Source of the DNA: Comamonas testosteroni TK102
GTDB lineage: Bacteria; Pseudomonadota; Gammaproteobacteria; Burkholderiales; Burkholderiaceae_C
NCBI RefSeq assembly: GCF_000739375.1
Contig: NZ_CP006704.1
Coordinates: 186,001 to 250,000 of the forward strand
Direction: 5' to 3'
DNA length: 64,000 nucleotides
This document shows positions 46,512-55,862 of this stretch, in pieces. The position numbers and the translations under genes were made by a program. The notes below the pieces were generated by a model. It worked only from the letters and a program-made list of their open reading frames with translations, was not told the DNA's origin and did not search any database. How positions within the stretch are numbered: position 1 is the first letter of the stretch; each line of letters begins with the position of its first letter.

Positions 46512-46588
46512 TGCACCAAGATGGTGCGTTTTTGCGATGCACCGCCGTGGCCCGGCTTTTGCGCAGCTTTTTGCACCAAACAGGTGAT
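46512..46588. promoter_or_regulatory. Two NtrC-like enhancer sites
   Basis: TGCACC-AAGAT-GGTGCG (46512-46528) matches the NtrC consensus TGCACC-N5-GGTGCA at all but the last base. TGCACC-AAACA-GGTGAT (46572-46588) matches it with two changes. Their centres are 60 bases apart and lie about 160-220 bases upstream of the sigma-54 promoter, the usual enhancer distance. A further TGCACC half-site is at 46538-46543. These sites explain most of the 373-base gap 46301-46673. Confidence 0.85.
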
Positions 46589-46627
46589 TTGCAAGTGAGT
46601 GCATGCTCTTTGTTCGAGCGCAGACGC

Positions 46628-46657
46628 AAAAAAGCCCATCGCCAGGGCGATGGGCTT
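46628..46657 (-). terminator. Rho-independent terminator after sulfatase gene
   Basis: AAGCCCATCGC (46632-46642) pairs with GCGATGGGCTT (46647-46657) around a four-base loop; the A-run 46628-46633 is the U-run on the minus strand. It ends 16 bases beyond the sulfatase stop. Confidence 0.9.
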
Positions 46658-46673
46658 GCAGGTCGCGCGCCGC

Positions 46674-48002
46674 TCAGAAGCTGGCCTGCGGCAGGTCTGC
46701 CTTGGTGAATACCAGCGAGACCTTGGCTTCCTCGGGAATCGGCGGCAAGTCCTGATTCCAATGCTCCCAGGCGCTGCGCAGTTCGGCCAGCTTCCGGGGC
46801 TCACGATCACGCAGATTGGCGCGCTCGCGCGGGTCGTTGCCGATGTGGAACAGGTACTCGATGCCCTCGATCTGCAGATATTTCCAGTCGCCGCGTATCA
46901 AGGCCTTTTGCTCGCGGTGCTTCATGCGCCAGGCCAGGTCGCGCTCGGGCATCCAGCGTTGATCCTGCATCAGGGGCAGCAGGCTGATGCCGTCCAGCGG
47001 ATAGTCGGCATGTGCGGCTACGCCCGCTGCAGCCAGGAAGGTGGCCGACCAGTCCATGGTCAGGCTGGGCGTGTCGCAGACGGCTCCGGCCGTCATGCGC
47101 GCCGGCCAGCGGGCCAGCAAAGGCACGCGGATGCCGCCTTCGAGCAGGTCCATCTTCTGGCCCACGAAAGGCCAGGTATTGGAGAAGCGCTCGCCGCCGT
47201 TGTCGCTGGTGAAGACGATGAGCGTGTTCTCGCTCATGCCTTTTTCCTCCAGCGCATCCAGCAGCCAGCCGATGCCTTCGTCCATGTGATGGATCATGCG
47301 CTGATAGGTGTCGATGGAGCCGCCGTCGATATGCTTGCCCATGCCTTGCAGGCGTTCGGACTCGGCGCGGTCCTCGCGCGTCAGCCAGGGCCAGTGCGGC
47401 GCGCTGTAGTGCAGCGAGAGGTAGAAGGGCTGCTCGGCCGTCTGGCGCTTGACGAAGTCCACGGCGCGGCGGCTCAGCAGGTCGGTCAGGTAGCCGTCTT
47501 CGGTGTGCGGCTCCTCGTTGCGCCAGAAGTCGGGGCGCCCGCGCGGATCGCAGTGGGCGAAGTAGTCGGCGCCGCCGGCATGAAAGCCGTAGAACTCCTC
47601 GTAGCCCGACAGGCGCGGGCCGAAATGCGGCGGGTAGCCCAGATGCCATTTTCCGACCAGGGCCGTGGCATAGCCGGCATCGCGCAGCAGCGAGGCCACC
47701 GTGGGGTGATCGGGCGGCAGACCCAGCACCTTGTCGCCATGCACACTGGCGATGGGTTCCTCGGCCGCACCGCGCAGTCGGTACTGCCAGCGGCCCGTGG
47801 CCAGCGCAAAGCGCGTGGGCGAGCACACCGAGGAGTTGGAATAGCCGCGCGTGAAGCGCAGGCCCTGGGCGGCCATGGCGTCCAGGCGCGGCGAGACGTC
47901 GGTGGCGTTGTTGTGTGCATCGCGCGCACCGGTGCAGCCCAGGTCGGCATAGCCGAGGTCATCGGCCAGGATGAAGATCAGATTGGGGCGGGAGTCGGTC
48001 AT
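46674..48002 (-). CDS. Arylsulfatase family sulfatase, cytoplasmic
   Basis: This enzyme family hydrolyses sulfate esters using a formylglycine made from cysteine. The 442-residue product has metal ligands D14 and D15 (ILADDLGYADLG). The sulfatase signature around C60 is NSSVCSPTRFALATGR; CSPTR is an accepted variant of CxPSR. GKWHLGYPP and TSDNGGERFSNTWPFVGQK are also present. No signal peptide is visible, so it acts inside the cell on an imported sulfate ester. The ATG at 48002 is preferred; a TTG 21 bases earlier is possible. A formylglycine-generating enzyme is not in the window. It lies downstream of two Bug receptor genes. Confidence 0.9.
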   Translation of the reverse strand: MTDSRPNLIFILADDLGYADLGCTGARDAHNNATDVSPRLDAMAAQGLRFTRGYSNSSVCSPTRFALATGRWQYRLRGAAEEPIASVHGDKVLGLPPDHPTVASLLRDAGYATALVGKWHLGYPPHFGPRLSGYEEFYGFHAGGADYFAHCDPRGRPDFWRNEEPHTEDGYLTDLLSRRAVDFVKRQTAEQPFYLSLHYSAPHWPWLTREDRAESERLQGMGKHIDGGSIDTYQRMIHHMDEGIGWLLDALEEKGMSENTLIVFTSDNGGERFSNTWPFVGQKMDLLEGGIRVPLLARWPARMTAGAVCDTPSLTMDWSATFLAAAGVAAHADYPLDGISLLPLMQDQRWMPERDLAWRMKHREQKALIRGDWKYLQIEGIEYLFHIGNDPRERANLRDREPRKLAELRSAWEHWNQDLPPIPEEAKVSLVFTKADLPQASF

Positions 48003-48027
48003 GGGAGAGCGGGGAACATTCAAAAAC

Positions 48028-48109
48028 AGGAGCTTCTATCGCTTTTTAATAAAGGATTCTGAATAGATTTGATGCTGAAAATGTTTGGTAGCAAGCGATA
48101 GATGCTCCT
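48028..48109. repeat. Long intergenic hairpin repeat
   Basis: AGGAGCTTCTATCGCTT (48028-48044) pairs with AAGCGATAGATGCTCCT (48093-48109) with a three-base internal mismatch. It resembles the elements at 9254, 33739 and 40378. It fills the gap between the bug gene at 48116 and the sulfatase gene and would lie inside their shared transcript. Confidence 0.7.
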
Positions 48110-48115
48110 CAAATA

Positions 48116-49114
48116 TCAGGGCTTGAAGCCCGAGCGCTGCACCACCGGCGCCCATTGCGCGCGGTAGGCCTTGAGCATTTTTTCCGTGTCCTGCGCGCTG
48201 CTGACCACGGGCACCAGGTTGGAGGCGGCGAACTTGTGCTGCGTGTCGGCTTCCTTCATCACTTCCTGCACCAGCTGCGAAAGGCGCTGCACCGTGGCCG
48301 GCGCCATGCTCTGCGGGGCGAACAAGGTGTTCCAGCCCGTGCCGACCAGGTTCACGCCCAGCTCCTTGAGCGTGGGAATGCCGGGCGCCATGGCACTGCG
48401 GCGCTCGCCCGAGGTGGCCAGCACGCGCAGCTTGCCCGCTTCGTGCTGGGCAATCTGGGTGTCGAAAGTGTCGACGGCGATGGGGATCTGCCCGCCCATC
48501 AGGTCGGTGAGCAGCGGGCCCGAGCCCTTGTAGCCCACGACCTCGACCGGCACCTTGGCGGTCTCGCCCAGCATCAGCGCGAAAAAGTGCGGCAGGCTGC
48601 CCGTGGCCGGCACGCCGAAATTGGCCTGCTGCGGATTGGCCTTGAGCCAGGCCAGCAGGTGCGGCAGCTCCTTCACGGGTACGGCGCTGGCGACGGCCAG
48701 GCCGAACTCGTAGCGGTTCACCTCGCTGATGGGGCGGAAGTCCTTTTCCGGGTCGTAGCCGGAGTCCGGGAACACCAGCGGCGCCACCACCATCACGGCG
48801 GGATTGGCCAGCAGCACGGCGGGCTGGGAGGCGGGCGCGTTCTTCACGTACTGGGCCGACAGACGGCCGCCCGCGCCGGGCTTGTTTTCCACGATCACCG
48901 GGCTGCCCAGCCGGGCCTGCAGGCGGTCGGCCACGATGCGTGCCACGCGGTCGGTGGCGCCGCCGGGCGGATAGCCGACCACCATGCGCAGCGGTGTCTT
49001 GTTGGGAAACAGGGCATGGGTCTCCTGGGCCTGCAGCGCGCCGCTGCCCAGCAATCCTGCGCTCAGGCCGAGCCCCGCCGCGAGCTTGCCGAAGATTCTT
49101 CTTTGCATCGTCAT
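48116..49114 (-). CDS. Bug family periplasmic substrate-binding protein
   Basis: A tripartite tricarboxylate receptor (Bug) of 332 residues. It has an N-terminal signal (MTMQRRIFGKLAAGLGLSAG, cleavage near LQAQ), VVGYPPGGATDRVARIVAD, the IVENKPGAGG motif and VVGYKGSGPLLTDLMGGQIP, which are family signatures. Bug proteins capture carboxylates, aromatics or amides in the periplasm and often act without their own permease genes. The start at 49114 has AGGAGAGAC upstream; the frame is open further without a signal peptide. It lies between a second bug gene and the sulfatase. Confidence 0.92.
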   Translation of the reverse strand: MTMQRRIFGKLAAGLGLSAGLLGSGALQAQETHALFPNKTPLRMVVGYPPGGATDRVARIVADRLQARLGSPVIVENKPGAGGRLSAQYVKNAPASQPAVLLANPAVMVVAPLVFPDSGYDPEKDFRPISEVNRYEFGLAVASAVPVKELPHLLAWLKANPQQANFGVPATGSLPHFFALMLGETAKVPVEVVGYKGSGPLLTDLMGGQIPIAVDTFDTQIAQHEAGKLRVLATSGERRSAMAPGIPTLKELGVNLVGTGWNTLFAPQSMAPATVQRLSQLVQEVMKEADTQHKFAASNLVPVVSSAQDTEKMLKAYRAQWAPVVQRSGFKP

Positions 49115-49237
49115 GTCTCTCCTGGTCTGTGGTCCGCGCCGCGGTCTCACGCCATTGCTGATGGGAAAGTGGGCAGTGTAAGTGCGTGCCGGCACCGGCC
49201 TGAACAGCTCGGACGGGCGGTGTCCGGGCCTGCGGCC

Positions 49238-50209
49238 TCAATCGGGCTTCAGATTGATCTTGCGGGCCAGCGCTTCCCATTTGTCAGAGATCTCGCGCAC
49301 CCTGGCCTGGGCCTGCTCGGGGCTGCTTCCCACCATCTCGATATCCACGGCCTTTACCCGCTCCTGCTGCTGCGGCGAGCGGATGGCGGCATCCATGGCG
49401 GCGAGAAAGCGCTTCTGGATCTCGGCAGGAACGCCCTTGGGGGCGGCGAGCAGCAGCCAGTAGGTGCCGTCGAAGTCGGGGTAGCCGGACTCGGCAATCG
49501 TTGGCAATGCCGGCAGCAGGGGCGAGCGCGTGCGCCCCGTGGTGGCCAGGGCGGTGACGCGACCGCTCTGGATCTGGGGCAGCACCGTGGGGGCGGCCAG
49601 GAAGCCGCAATCCACCTGGCCGCCCATCAGATCCTGCATGGCCGGTGCCGGCCCCTTGTAGGGCACATGCACCATCTTCACGCCGGTGCTGGACAGCAGG
49701 GACTCCATGACCAGATGGCCGGGCGAGCCCGCGCCGCCCGTGGCATAGGTCAGCTCGCGCGCCTTGGCGGCGTCCAGCATGTCCTTGACGGACTTGAAGC
49801 CGAGGCCGGGGTTGCAGATCAGGGTCTGCGAGAACCTGGCGGCGGCATTGAGCACCACGATGGCATCGCTGGAGTAGCCGATGTTCTTGTAGATATGCCT
49901 GTTGACGGTGAGCACCGGGTCCATGGCCCACAGCCAGGTGTAGCCGTCGGCTGCGGCGCGGGCGACCTCGGCCGCCCCGATATTGCCGTTGGCCCCGGCT
50001 CGGTTCTCCACGATCACGGCCTGGCCCAGGGCCTTCTGCACGGCCGCCGCGAGCGGGCGCACGGCGATGTCGGACGGGCCGGCGGGCGGTGTGGGAACGA
50101 TGATGCGTATGGGCTTGGCGGGCCAGGTGTCGGCCGCATGGGCTGCCGTGAGCAGCGCGGCGGCCGCCAGCCCGGCCAGAGTGCGGCGGGCGATACGGGT
50201 GCAAGGCAT
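49238..50209 (-). CDS. Bug family periplasmic substrate-binding protein
   Basis: A second tricarboxylate-receptor-type protein, 323 residues, with a signal peptide (MPCTRIARRTLAGLAAAALLTAAHA). IIVPTPPAGPSDIAVRPLA, the IVENRAGANGNIGAAEVARA region and HVPYKGPAPAMQDLMGGQVD are family signatures. AGGAGACACC precedes the ATG at 50209. It is divergent from a MarR gene, with an operator-like palindrome between them. It and the next bug gene probably serve the same substrate uptake as the downstream sulfatase. Confidence 0.92.
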   Translation of the reverse strand: MPCTRIARRTLAGLAAAALLTAAHAADTWPAKPIRIIVPTPPAGPSDIAVRPLAAAVQKALGQAVIVENRAGANGNIGAAEVARAAADGYTWLWAMDPVLTVNRHIYKNIGYSSDAIVVLNAAARFSQTLICNPGLGFKSVKDMLDAAKARELTYATGGAGSPGHLVMESLLSSTGVKMVHVPYKGPAPAMQDLMGGQVDCGFLAAPTVLPQIQSGRVTALATTGRTRSPLLPALPTIAESGYPDFDGTYWLLLAAPKGVPAEIQKRFLAAMDAAIRSPQQQERVKAVDIEMVGSSPEQAQARVREISDKWEALARKINLKPD

Positions 50210-50258
50210 GGTGTCTCCTGTCGTTTTCTTTGGAGCCACTGTAAGCAGTGACTCGATA

Positions 50259-50273
50259 ATGGATCTAATCCAT
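50259..50273. promoter_or_regulatory. MarR-type operator candidate ATGGAT-N3-ATCCAT
   Basis: A perfect inverted repeat with a three-base centre lies between the divergent bug and marR genes, 50 bases from the bug start and 29 from the marR start. Its size and place suit repression of both genes by a MarR dimer. Confidence 0.65.
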
Positions 50274-50301
50274 CATTCCTAGAGAAAACCCACAAACATC
50301 C

Positions 50302-50850
50302 ATGACCAAGGTGCAGTGCCACCCCTGGCGGCAGCCGTCCGAGCTGGACGATCTGTTCCTCTACCATCTGGCCCGCCTGATGAGCTCGACCGGGACCATG
50401 GTGGTGCGTCTGTGCGAGGGCGGCTTCGGCATCACCCGGCGCGAGTGGCGCATGATCGGCCTGCTGGCCACCAAGGGTGCCATGCAGCCGTCCCGGCTCG
50501 CGGAGCTGGCACAGCTCGATCGCACGCGCACCTCGCGCACCATCTCCGCGCTGATTGCCAAGGGGCTGCTGCACAAGCAGGGCATGGCCGGCGACGGGCG
50601 CCAGGCCATGGTGCAGCTGACGCCAGCCGGGCTGGCGCTGCATGTGCAGCTGTTTCCGCAGATTCAGGCAATCAACCAGGAGCTGCTCGGCGACGTCAGC
50701 GATGCCGAGCTTCAGGTGTTGTCGCAGGTGTTCGAGCGCGTGCGCAATAGGGCGTCCCGCATGCAGGAGCAGGGCAGCTTTCCCAAGGCCGAGCGCCGCC
50801 GTGGCCGGGCCGCCGGCAGGCAGCCCGCCCGTGATGACGCCGCCGGCTGA
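50302..50850 (+). CDS. MarR family transcriptional regulator
   Basis: A 182-residue winged-helix regulator. The DNA-binding part spans about residues 45-105, with ITRREWRMIGLLATKG, SRLAELAQLDRTRTSRTISALIAKGLL and GDGRQAMVQLTPAG forming helix, recognition helix and wing. The C-terminal 30 residues are basic (ERRRGRAAGRQPARDD) and longer than usual. It is divergent from the bug-bug-sulfatase genes and is probably their repressor, relieved by a carboxylate or phenolic ligand. Confidence 0.9.
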   Translation: MTKVQCHPWRQPSELDDLFLYHLARLMSSTGTMVVRLCEGGFGITRREWRMIGLLATKGAMQPSRLAELAQLDRTRTSRTISALIAKGLLHKQGMAGDGRQAMVQLTPAGLALHVQLFPQIQAINQELLGDVSDAELQVLSQVFERVRNRASRMQEQGSFPKAERRRGRAAGRQPARDDAAG

Positions 50851-50935
50851 CGGCCTGTGCACACCCCTATTGCCTGTTTGAGCCGCTGGCGCATACGCTA
50901 GGCCCTACAGTCCGGCTTGAAGGGGAGGGGGCGTG

Positions 50936-52473
50936 ATGGGTCTGGCTCTGGTTCAAAGTCGTGCCTTGCTGGGCTTGCAGGCACCAGGCGTCACTGTGGA
51001 GGTCCATCTGGCCAACGGCCTGCCTTCGTTCACCCTGGTGGGCCTGGCGGATGTGGAGGTCAAGGAGGCACGCGAGCGTGTGCGCGCGGCCATCGTCAAT
51101 GCGGGGCTGCAGTTCCCGAACAACCAGCGCATCACGGTCAACCTGGCTCCGGCAGACCTGCCCAAGGACTCCGGCCGCTTCGACCTACCGATAGCGCTGG
51201 GCATTCTGGCGGCCAGCGGGCAGATCGATGCTCAGCGGCTCGCCGACTATGAGTTTGCAGGAGAGCTGTCCCTGACCGGTGCGCTGCGCCCGGTGCGAGG
51301 GGCCCTGGCAACGGCGCTGGCCTTGCAGCGTCAGCAGCGCCGCGTGCGGCTGGTGCTGCCGCCGGACAGTGCGCAGGAGGCCGCTTTCGTACCGGCAATC
51401 GAAGTCTTCAGCGCTGCGCATCTGCTGGATGTGGTCAGGCAGTTCATCGCGCATGACGCCACCCTGGCGGAGCAGGGCGATGACGCGGAGGGCTGGCAGC
51501 GGGTGCACTCCAGACCTGCCGAAGCCTCTTCGCAGTCGCTGGATCTGCGCGAGGTGCGCGGCCAGATGCAGGCCAAGCGCGCGCTTGAAATTGCAGCTGC
51601 CGGCGCACATGGTGTGCTCATGATCGGCCCTCCGGGTTCGGGCAAATCCATGCTGGCCCAGCGCTTTGCCAGCTTGCTGCCGGGCATGACCGATGAGGAA
51701 GCGCTCGAAGCAGCAGCCATTGCCAGCCTCAGCGGTCGTTTCACGCCGCAGCTGTGGCGCCAGCGGCCGTTTGCCGCGCCTCATCACACGGCCAGCTCCA
51801 TTGCGCTGGTCGGCGGCGGCTCTCCACCCCGGCCTGGCGAGATCTCCTATGCTCATTGCGGGGCGCTTTTTCTGGATGAGCTGCCCGAGTTCGCACGCAG
51901 TGCCCTGGAGGCCCTGCGCGAGCCGCTGGAGACCGGGCGCATCACCATCGTGAGGGCCGTGCAGAGGGCGGAGTTTCCGGCCCGTTTCCAGCTGGTGGCA
52001 GCCATGAACCCCTGTCCCTGCGGCTACTGGGGCTCGCGCGTCAGGGCCTGCCGCTGCTCCCCCGATCAAGTGGCACGTTATCAGGCGCGCATCAGCGGGC
52101 CCTTGCTGGACCGCATCGATCTGCATGTGGAGGTGGCGGCATTGTCGCCGCAGGAGCTTCTGGCAGCGCCCGAAGGGGAGAGCAGCGCTGCTGTGCAGCA
52201 ACGCGTGAGTGCGGCCAGGGACAAGGCCTTGCAGCGCCAGGGCCTGCCCAATCATCAGTTGCAGGGGGGCAGCTTGACACGCATCTGAAGCTGGAGCCCG
52301 AGGCGCTGACCTTTGCGCACAAGGCTGCAGCGCGCCTTGGCTGGTCGGCGCGCGGCACGCACCGGGCCCTGAAGGTGGCACGAACCATTGCCGATCTGGC
52401 TGGCTCCGATTCCATCACCCAGACCCACCTGGCCGAGGCATTGCAATACCGCCGTGCGCTGATGCAGCCGTGA
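50936..52473 (+). pseudogene. comM: YifB/ComM family Mg-chelatase-like ATPase, frameshifted near C-terminus
   Basis: ComM/YifB is an AAA+ helicase-like protein that aids branch migration during natural transformation. The product starts MGLALVQSRALLGLQAPGV, the usual start. It has Walker A GPPGSGKSMLAQRFASLLPG, the PHHTASSIALVGGG stretch, Walker B ALFLDELPEF, and a zinc-type CPCGYWGSRVRACRCSPD motif. In the written sequence it stops at 52288 after NHQLQGGSLTRI. With one more G in the G6 run at 52264-52269 (or two fewer) the frame continues QLDTHLKLEPEALTFAHKAA to a TGA at 52473, giving about 512 residues, the normal length. Sequencing error is the simplest explanation. Confidence 0.88.
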
Positions 52474-52485
52474 TGCCTGGCGTGC

Positions 52486-53415
52486 TCAGGCAGCCAGGGC
52501 CAGCGGCACGGGCCGTGCCTGCGCGGTTCGGGGATCGACGCCCAGCACCTGGGCAAACGCATGCAGTGCGGGGGACCAGCCTTCAACGGCTGCGGTCACA
52601 AAACAGGTGTCGACAAAGGCCAGCTCCTGTCCGCTCCTGCCGGGCAAGGTCATCCAGTGCACGCCAAAGCGCTGCTGCTGAGCTTCGACCAGAGAGCGCG
52701 ACAGCAGCGCATAACCCATGCCGGCGGCCACGCAGCCGAGGATGGTGTCCAGCATGCCCAGCTCCATGATGCGCACCGCCGTCACCCCCATCGACGCCAT
52801 CAGCAGCTCGATCCGCTGGCGGTAGCTGCAGCCCTGGCGGAAGGCCAGGAACACAGCGTTGCCGAAGTCCGCCGCGGTGGGAAAGCGCGTCAGCGGCTGT
52901 CCGCTGACCAGCACCAGCTCTTCGCGGAACAGCGGCCAGGAATGCAGCTCGCTCTGCGGTGCGGCCCCGTTGATGAAGGCGCAGTCGATGCGACCAGCCG
53001 TCAGCTCCATCAGCAATGCTGCCGTGGGCTGGGCATCCAGTTCCAGGTCGATGTCCGGATGCAGCCTGCGCAACTCGGCCAGCAGCGGTGGCAGACGCAG
53101 GGCGGCCGTGGTTTCCATGGAGCCTATGCGCAAGGCGCCCTTGACCTGGCCGGCGGCAAGCTGACGGGCCTGCAGCATGGCCAGCACCTGGTCATGCGAC
53201 TGCAGCATCTGCCGCGCAGATTCCAGCAGCGTGCGTCCGGCCGGAGTGGGAAAGACCGGGTTGGCTCGCATCAGCAGCTGCACCCCTGCTTCGTCCTCGA
53301 GCTTTTTGATATGGGCCGTGACATTGGATTGCACGGTGTGCAGCCGCTGGGCAGCGGCGCCAAAGCTGCCGCTTTCGCAGACAGCTTCGAACATGCGCAG
53401 GGATTTGAGTTGCAT
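52486..53415 (-). CDS. LysR family transcriptional regulator
   Basis: A 309-residue LysR-type regulator. The N-terminal helix-turn-helix is in LRMFEAVCESGSFGAAAQRL and HTVQSNVTAHIKKLEDEAG (residues 5-43), followed by a periplasmic-binding-like effector domain (GALRIGSMETTAALRLPPLL onward). The ATG at 53415 has GGAG six to ten bases upstream; a TTG 12 bases earlier is less likely. It is divergent from a YbfB/YjiJ-type MFS gene and probably controls it. The gap contains ATGA and TCAT half-sites but no clear T-N11-A box that I would defend. Confidence 0.92.
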   Translation of the reverse strand: MQLKSLRMFEAVCESGSFGAAAQRLHTVQSNVTAHIKKLEDEAGVQLLMRANPVFPTPAGRTLLESARQMLQSHDQVLAMLQARQLAAGQVKGALRIGSMETTAALRLPPLLAELRRLHPDIDLELDAQPTAALLMELTAGRIDCAFINGAAPQSELHSWPLFREELVLVSGQPLTRFPTAADFGNAVFLAFRQGCSYRQRIELLMASMGVTAVRIMELGMLDTILGCVAAGMGYALLSRSLVEAQQQRFGVHWMTLPGRSGQELAFVDTCFVTAAVEGWSPALHAFAQVLGVDPRTAQARPVPLALAA

Positions 53416-53525
53416 ATGCGGCTCCAATATCTTGAAATGAGATGTAGGTCATCATTTTGAATCATTGGACATGATCGAGTCGCAGCGTTTAGGCTTGATA
53501 CCAATTTCCCTCCGGAACCCGAGCT

Positions 53526-54707
53526 GTGATCGAGCGCAAAGAACTTCCCCTGCTGTTGACCGGTTTCATGGCCACCTTGAGCGGCGTCGGCCTGGCCCGT
53601 TTCGCCTATACCGCGCTGATGCCGCAGATGGTCCATGCGGGCTGGTTCAGCGGCGAGCAGGTGGCTTATCTGGGGGCCGCCAATCTGCTCGGCTATCTGA
53701 TCGGGGCTCTGGTCGCCGCGCCGCTGGCCGAGCGCATGGGCGCGCTGCGCGTGCTGGTGATCTGCTGGGTGGCCGTGATGCTGAGCTTTGCCGGATGCAG
53801 CCTGCCCCAGCCTATGGCCTTGTTCTTTGTCTGGCGGCTGATCTCGGGCATTGCCGGGGCCGCGCTGATGGTGCTGGGCCCGTCGGTGGCCATGGCTGCG
53901 GCCGCGCCGCAGCGCCGCGCCACGCTGGGCCCGCTGATGTTCTGCGGCATTGGCGTGGGAGCCTTGCTGGCCGCCACCCTGGTGCCCATGTTTGCGCGCA
54001 GCAGCCTGAGCGCCGTCTGGTGGGCGCTGACGGCGCTATGTGCGCTGGCGCTCTACAGCGGCTGGCATGCTGCGCGCCGGATCCCGCTGCATGCGCCGGT
54101 GGCGGTCCAGCCCACGGCAACGGCCGCAACGTCCGGTGCAACGCCATGGAGCCTGGCGGTGATCCTGGTGTTGACCGCCTATGCCTGCGACGCCTTCGGC
54201 TTTGTGCCGCACACCGTGTTCTGGGTGGACTACCTGGATCGCGAGCTGCAGCTGGGCGGCGCCTATGCCTCGACGCAATGGGCATTCTTCGGGCTTGGCG
54301 CGATGGTTGGGCCGCTGTGTGCGGCCTACTGTGCCACGCGCTGGGGCTGGTGGGGAACGACCACGGGCGCCTATGCCCTCAAGGCCGTGGCCATCGGCCT
54401 GCCGCTGGTCTGGGCCGGTTTCGGCGGTCATGCGCTGTCGGGTTTTGTGGTGGGGGCGCTGTCACCGGGCATGGCGGCCATCACCTCGGGTTATCTGATG
54501 CAGCTCATTGGCCCCGGCCAGCACAAGAAAATGTGGGGCTATGCCACGGCGGCATTTGCGCTGTTGCAGGCTAGCTCCGGCTATCTGATGGCATTTGTCT
54601 ACGCCAGCAGCGGCAGCTATCGCCAGCTGTTCGTGCTGGGCTGCGCGGCGCTGGGCCTGGGGGCGCTGCTGGTGGCCTCCAGCCGCCTGGCCCGCGCGAC
54701 GCAATGA
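53526..54707 (+). CDS. YbfB/YjiJ family MFS transporter
   Basis: An inner-membrane permease of 393 residues with 12 predicted helices. The start [33 protein letters not shown] carries the GxGxxRFAYT-like motif of the YbfB/YjiJ family, and helix pairs are separated by a proline-rich central loop near residue 205 ([14 protein letters not shown]). The substrate is unknown. The start codon is GTG with a weak ribosome site; later ATGs would remove the first helix. It is divergent from the LysR gene and followed after 34 bases by a flavin monooxygenase gene, probably in the same operon. Confidence 0.85.
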   Translation: MIERKELPLLLTGFMATLSGVGLARFAYTALMPQMVHAGWFSGEQVAYLGAANLLGYLIGALVAAPLAERMGALRVLVICWVAVMLSFAGCSLPQPMALFFVWRLISGIAGAALMVLGPSVAMAAAAPQRRATLGPLMFCGIGVGALLAATLVPMFARSSLSAVWWALTALCALALYSGWHAARRIPLHAPVAVQPTATAATSGATPWSLAVILVLTAYACDAFGFVPHTVFWVDYLDRELQLGGAYASTQWAFFGLGAMVGPLCAAYCATRWGWWGTTTGAYALKAVAIGLPLVWAGFGGHALSGFVVGALSPGMAAITSGYLMQLIGPGQHKKMWGYATAAFALLQASSGYLMAFVYASSGSYRQLFVLGCAALGLGALLVASSRLARATQ

Positions 54708-54741
54708 TCCATATCGAGAAGTGACAACCAGGAGACGCACG

Positions 54742-55809
54742 ATGAGCAAACTACCTTTGTGGATGACAGGCCTGGGTCTGCAGCATCCCATCATTCAGGC
54801 CCCGATGGCCGGGACCTCGACCCCGCAGCTGGCGGCTGCCGTGAGCAATGCATACGCCCTGGGTTCGGTCGGCATAGGCGCCTACGGCCTCGAGCAGGCG
54901 CGCCAGCACATTGAACAGACGCGTGCGCTGACCAATCGCCCCTTCAACGTCAACCTCTTCTGTCACCGTGCGCCAGCAGCAGATGCAGAGCGCGAAGCGC
55001 AGTGGCTGCGCTATCTGGCGCCGGAGTTCGAGCGCTACGGCGCGTCCGTGCCGTCTGGCCTGCGCTGCATCTACGAGTCAGCGCTGGGCAATGCGCGATT
55101 GCAGGCCATGCTGCTGGAGCTGCGTCCCGCCGTGGTGAGCTTTCATTTCGGCCTGCCGGAGCAGGGCTTTGTCGATGCCTTGCGCGCGGCCGGCATTACC
55201 ACGCTGGCCTGTGCCACCAGTCTTGATGAGGCGCGCCAGATCGAGCAGGCCGGGGTGGATGTGATCGTGGCCCAGGGCATGGAGGCGGGTGGCCATCGCG
55301 GCGCTTTCGTGCCCGAGCAGGACAGACTGATGGGAACCATGGCGCTGGTGCGGCTGCTGGCGCGCGAGTCCCGCCTGCCGGTGGTCGCCGCAGGCGGCAT
55401 CATGGACGGCTCGGGCATTGCCGCTGCGCTGCAGCTCGGAGCCTGTGCCGTGCAGATGGGTACGGCCTTCATACTCTGCCCCGAATCCGCAGCCAGCCAA
55501 GCCTACCGCGCCGAGCTGCAAGGCGACAGCGCGCAGCACACCGCCATCACTGCCGCCATTTCCGGGCGTCCTGCGCGCGGCATGTTCAACCGTCTGCACC
55601 AGTTGGGACGAGACTATGCAGGCGCACTGCCCGCCTATCCCATGGTGTATGACGCAGGCAAGGCGCTGCACCAGGCAGCCAGCGCGCAGGGCAGCAGCGA
55701 CTATGCCGCGCACTGGGCCGGTCAGGGCGCACCGCTGGCACGTGCCCTGCCTGCCGCCGAACTCGTGCGCACGCTGGCGCAGGAGCTGGATGCGGCGACT
55801 TCGGCTTAG
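54742..55809 (+). CDS. Nitronate monooxygenase family flavoprotein
   Basis: A TIM-barrel FMN enzyme of 355 residues. It shows [21 protein letters not shown] near the start, NVNLFCH, and the [11 protein letters not shown] segment with the active-site histidine. [28 protein letters not shown] binds the FMN phosphate. These match class I nitronate monooxygenase (2-nitropropane dioxygenase) proteins, which oxidise propionate-3-nitronate and related toxins. AGGAGACGCACG precedes the ATG. It follows the MFS gene closely, suggesting that the pair handles a nitro compound or its detoxification. Confidence 0.88.
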   Translation: MSKLPLWMTGLGLQHPIIQAPMAGTSTPQLAAAVSNAYALGSVGIGAYGLEQARQHIEQTRALTNRPFNVNLFCHRAPAADAEREAQWLRYLAPEFERYGASVPSGLRCIYESALGNARLQAMLLELRPAVVSFHFGLPEQGFVDALRAAGITTLACATSLDEARQIEQAGVDVIVAQGMEAGGHRGAFVPEQDRLMGTMALVRLLARESRLPVVAAGGIMDGSGIAAALQLGACAVQMGTAFILCPESAASQAYRAELQGDSAQHTAITAAISGRPARGMFNRLHQLGRDYAGALPAYPMVYDAGKALHQAASAQGSSDYAAHWAGQGAPLARALPAAELVRTLAQELDAATSA

Positions 55810-55862
55810 CCCGGATCAGGCGCGGTGGGCCACCCAACAAGGCATGGTGTGGTCCTCCGAAG

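Noticed and set aside
48155..50251. 698-residue open frame antisense to the two bug genes
   Set aside because: Low-complexity translation with no family match; both Bug proteins are convincing.
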